Origin: Lachnoclostridium sp. UBA903
GTDB lineage: Bacteria; Bacillota; Clostridia; Lachnospirales; Lachnospiraceae
Assembly: GCA_002294045.1 (NCBI GenBank)
Contig: DBEP01000009.1
Span: 173,043 to 237,042, forward strand
DNA length: 64,000 nt
Direction: 5' to 3'
Shown here one piece after another: positions 62,297 to 64,000 of this stretch; the stretch's first letter is position 1, and every line of letters starts with the position of its first letter. Below the pieces are notes generated by a model. It worked only from the letters and a program-made list of their open reading frames with translations. It was not told where the DNA came from and ran no database searches. A program made the position numbers and the translations under genes.

Positions 62297-62626
62297 TTAT
62301 ACTTTTTCCACAGCGCCTGGCTTTTCAACTTCAACTACTGCTGTTTTTTTCATTGGTATGCGGCAGTTTTTATTATTGCCGAATTCCACAATGACAACTT
62401 CCTCCATGACATCAATGATAACGCCATAGAAACCGCTGGAAGTAAGGACGCTGTCACCCGGCTCAAGGGTAGATATCAATGCTTCCATTGCCCTCTGCTG
62501 TTTCTTCTGCGGACGTATTGCCATAAAGTAAAAAGCAGCACCCATAATTACAATCCAGATGATCATCATCCCTAAGGTCATTCCTCCTGTTTGGGGCGTG
62601 TCCGTTAAAAAAATGAGATTATTCAT
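62297..62626 (-). CDS. yajC: Preprotein translocase subunit YajC
   Basis: A 109-residue single-span membrane protein, partner of SecDF in protein export. The N-terminal helix is LGMMIIWIVIMGAAFYFMAI, followed by the signature RPQKKQQRAMEALISTLEPG, then GDSVLTSSGFYGVIIDVMEE. Such small proteins lie with tgt in many bacteria. It starts 63 bp after the tgt stop on the same strand, with AGGAGG before the ATG, and is followed by a terminator. No secD or secF is in the window. Confidence 0.93.
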   Translation of the reverse strand: MNNLIFLTDTPQTGGMTLGMMIIWIVIMGAAFYFMAIRPQKKQQRAMEALISTLEPGDSVLTSSGFYGVIIDVMEEVVIVEFGNNKNCRIPMKKTAVVEVEKPGAVEKV

Positions 62627-62689
62627 AAAATTCCTCCTGTTATATTATTTATTGTTACTGCAGGACCTTTCCCTTACAATAACATATTA

Positions 62690-63823
62690 TTATGCTTCGC
62701 CTTCGGCAAAGCCTTCCAGCCTGGCTTTCTTATACTCTTTGAATCTCTGCTGCTCAATAGCTGTTCTTATTTCTTCCATCATATTATTATAATAATAAAG
62801 GTTATGGGTAACTAAAAGTCTTAGACCCAGCATTTCCTTTGCTTTTAACAAATGTCTGATATAAGCCCTGCTGTAATGCTTACAGGCCGGGCACCGGCAT
62901 TCCTCATCAATCGGCCGGCTGTCCAGTTCATATCTGGCATTGAGCAGATTCATTTTTCCACGGTTGGTATAAGCATTGCCGTGCCTGCCGTTTCGTGCAG
63001 GATATACGCAGTCAAAGAAGTCCACTCCCCTGTCGACGGATTCCAGTATATTTTCCGGAGTACCTACGCCCATTAAATAAGTGGGTTTATTAAGGGGAAG
63101 ATGGGGAACCGTTTCTTCCAGTATATAATACATCTCTGCATGAGATTCTCCAACCGCCAGACCGCCTAAGGCATAGCCGTCCAAATTAAACTCCGCGATC
63201 CGCTTGGCATGTTCTATACGAATATCTTCAAAGGTACCGCCCTGATTGATTCCAAATAACATCTGCTGTTTATTAAGGGTATCCGGAAGAGAATTCAGCC
63301 GCGCCATTTCCTTTATGCAGCGCTCAAGCCATCTGGTGGTTCGGTCCACCGAATTCTGCATGTACTCCCTTTCCGCCGGATGAGGAGGACATTCATCAAA
63401 GGCCATGGCTATGGTAGACGCAAGATTGGATTGTATCCGCATACTTTCTTCCGGGCCCATAAATATTTTACGTCCGTCCACATGGGAATTAAAATATACT
63501 CCTTCTTCCTTGATTTTACGGAGTCCCGCCAGGGAAAATACCTGAAAACCGCCGGAATCCGTCAGAATCGGCTTGTCCCATACCATAAACTTATGAAGGC
63601 CGCCCAGCTTCCTAATCACCTCATCTCCCGGTCTAACATGCAAATGATAAGTATTGGAAAGTTCCACCTGTGTCTTTATATCCAGCAAGTCCATTGTGGA
63701 TACGGCGCCTTTTATTGCGGCTGCAGTACCAACATTCATAAACACAGGGGTCTGAATTGTGCCGTGAACGGTATGAAACTCTCCCCTTTTTGCATTACCG
63801 TCCCTGCATATCAACCTATACAT
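62690..63823 (-). CDS. tgt: Queuine tRNA-ribosyltransferase (TGT)
   Basis: A 377-residue enzyme that exchanges guanine 34 of certain tRNAs for preQ1 or queuine. Signatures: the active-site Asp in TDSGGFQVFSL, GGLAVGESHAEMYYILEE, the second catalytic Asp in FDCVYPARNGRHGNAYTNRG, and the zinc site in CRCPACKHYSRAYIRHLLKA together with the His of LRLLVTHNLYYYNNM. The N-terminus MYRLICRDGNAKRG fits the family start. The gene is complete and intact, leading to yajC. The remaining 63824-64000 holds its leader and nothing else recognisable. Confidence 0.96.
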   Translation of the reverse strand: MYRLICRDGNAKRGEFHTVHGTIQTPVFMNVGTAAAIKGAVSTMDLLDIKTQVELSNTYHLHVRPGDEVIRKLGGLHKFMVWDKPILTDSGGFQVFSLAGLRKIKEEGVYFNSHVDGRKIFMGPEESMRIQSNLASTIAMAFDECPPHPAEREYMQNSVDRTTRWLERCIKEMARLNSLPDTLNKQQMLFGINQGGTFEDIRIEHAKRIAEFNLDGYALGGLAVGESHAEMYYILEETVPHLPLNKPTYLMGVGTPENILESVDRGVDFFDCVYPARNGRHGNAYTNRGKMNLLNARYELDSRPIDEECRCPACKHYSRAYIRHLLKAKEMLGLRLLVTHNLYYYNNMMEEIRTAIEQQRFKEYKKARLEGFAEGEA

Positions 63824-64000
63824 ATATTTCTCCGTTCTGAATCCTTTATAAGATGCTGCTTACAGTATGCACCACCTAATGTTACAAGTATACCTTTATT
63901 GGAATTCTTTTTCAACTAAAATTTTAATGTAAGTTGTAAAGATATTATAAAATTCATCCTTATGCATTCCAGATATTGTATCTATTTTTCATAAATAATG

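Overview
The window looks like a chromosomal segment of a low-GC, Gram-positive, anaerobic Clostridia, most likely Lachnospiraceae (clostridial cluster XIVa; compare Lachnoclostridium/Anaerocolumna). The reasons are the rpoD-trmK order, a TGS-type nucleoside kinase, SleB-like and DegV proteins, a BIG2 cell-surface protein, strong AGGAGG ribosome-binding sites and consensus sigma-A promoters. This assignment is inferred from gene content and style, not from a search.

Layout. (1) 1-3.0 kb: the 3' end of rpoD, trmK and a nucleoside kinase. (2) 3.0-7.2 kb: a three-gene ABC-2 exporter operon on the minus strand, divergent from a TetR regulator, with inverted repeats between them. (3) 7.27-7.66 kb: RNase P RNA (rnpB). 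(4) 7.9-14.5 kb: a response regulator and kinase, a 937-residue membrane protein, an ABC ATPase and a permease, overlapping or nearly so. (5) 14.6-21.3 kb: a repeat-rich stretch with a tandem-repeat coiled-coil protein, an AP2-like protein, short palindromic elements, an SleB-type hydrolase and thrC. (6) 21.3-24 kb: a large secreted BIG2 protein. (7) 24.1-31 kb: a glycan or teichoic-acid-like operon made of a GT2-TagF fusion, a pyruvyl-transferase/ferredoxin/F420-dehydrogenase-beta fusion, and a TagG/TagH-type exporter. (8) 31.3-33.1 kb: an O-antigen-ligase-like membrane protein (minus strand). (9) 33.7-53.6 kb: a large exopolysaccharide cluster. From about 34.97 kb the DNA becomes much richer in A+T and stays so to about 53.6 kb, which suggests an acquired cassette. 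It holds a priming transferase, glycosyltransferases, a Wzm/Wzt exporter, a 1069-residue methyltransferase/coiled-coil/GT/GT fusion, a GT-C-like membrane protein, WecB, a UDP-sugar dehydrogenase, a nitroreductase, an unidentified 534-residue protein and a UPF0104 membrane protein. (10) 54.1-58.3 kb: a PLD-family protein, a two-component system and DegV, linked by an 11-bp-phased TTGA repeat. (11) 58.4-64 kb: a tandem palindromic repeat, a CDP-alcohol phosphatidyltransferase, a secreted spherulin-4-like protein, a PHP phosphoesterase, yajC and tgt.

The main theme is the cell envelope: two polysaccharide exporters, many glycosyltransferases, a surface-layer-like protein, a wall hydrolase and phospholipid genes. 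The most unusual non-coding content is two families of short palindromic repeats. One has 156-159 bp copies with terminal inverted repeats; three of the four are flanked by TA on both sides. The other has 87-88 bp units, three of them in tandem. In both families the stem arms differ between copies in ways that mostly keep pairing. No tRNA, rRNA, CRISPR array, prophage or intact transposase was seen.
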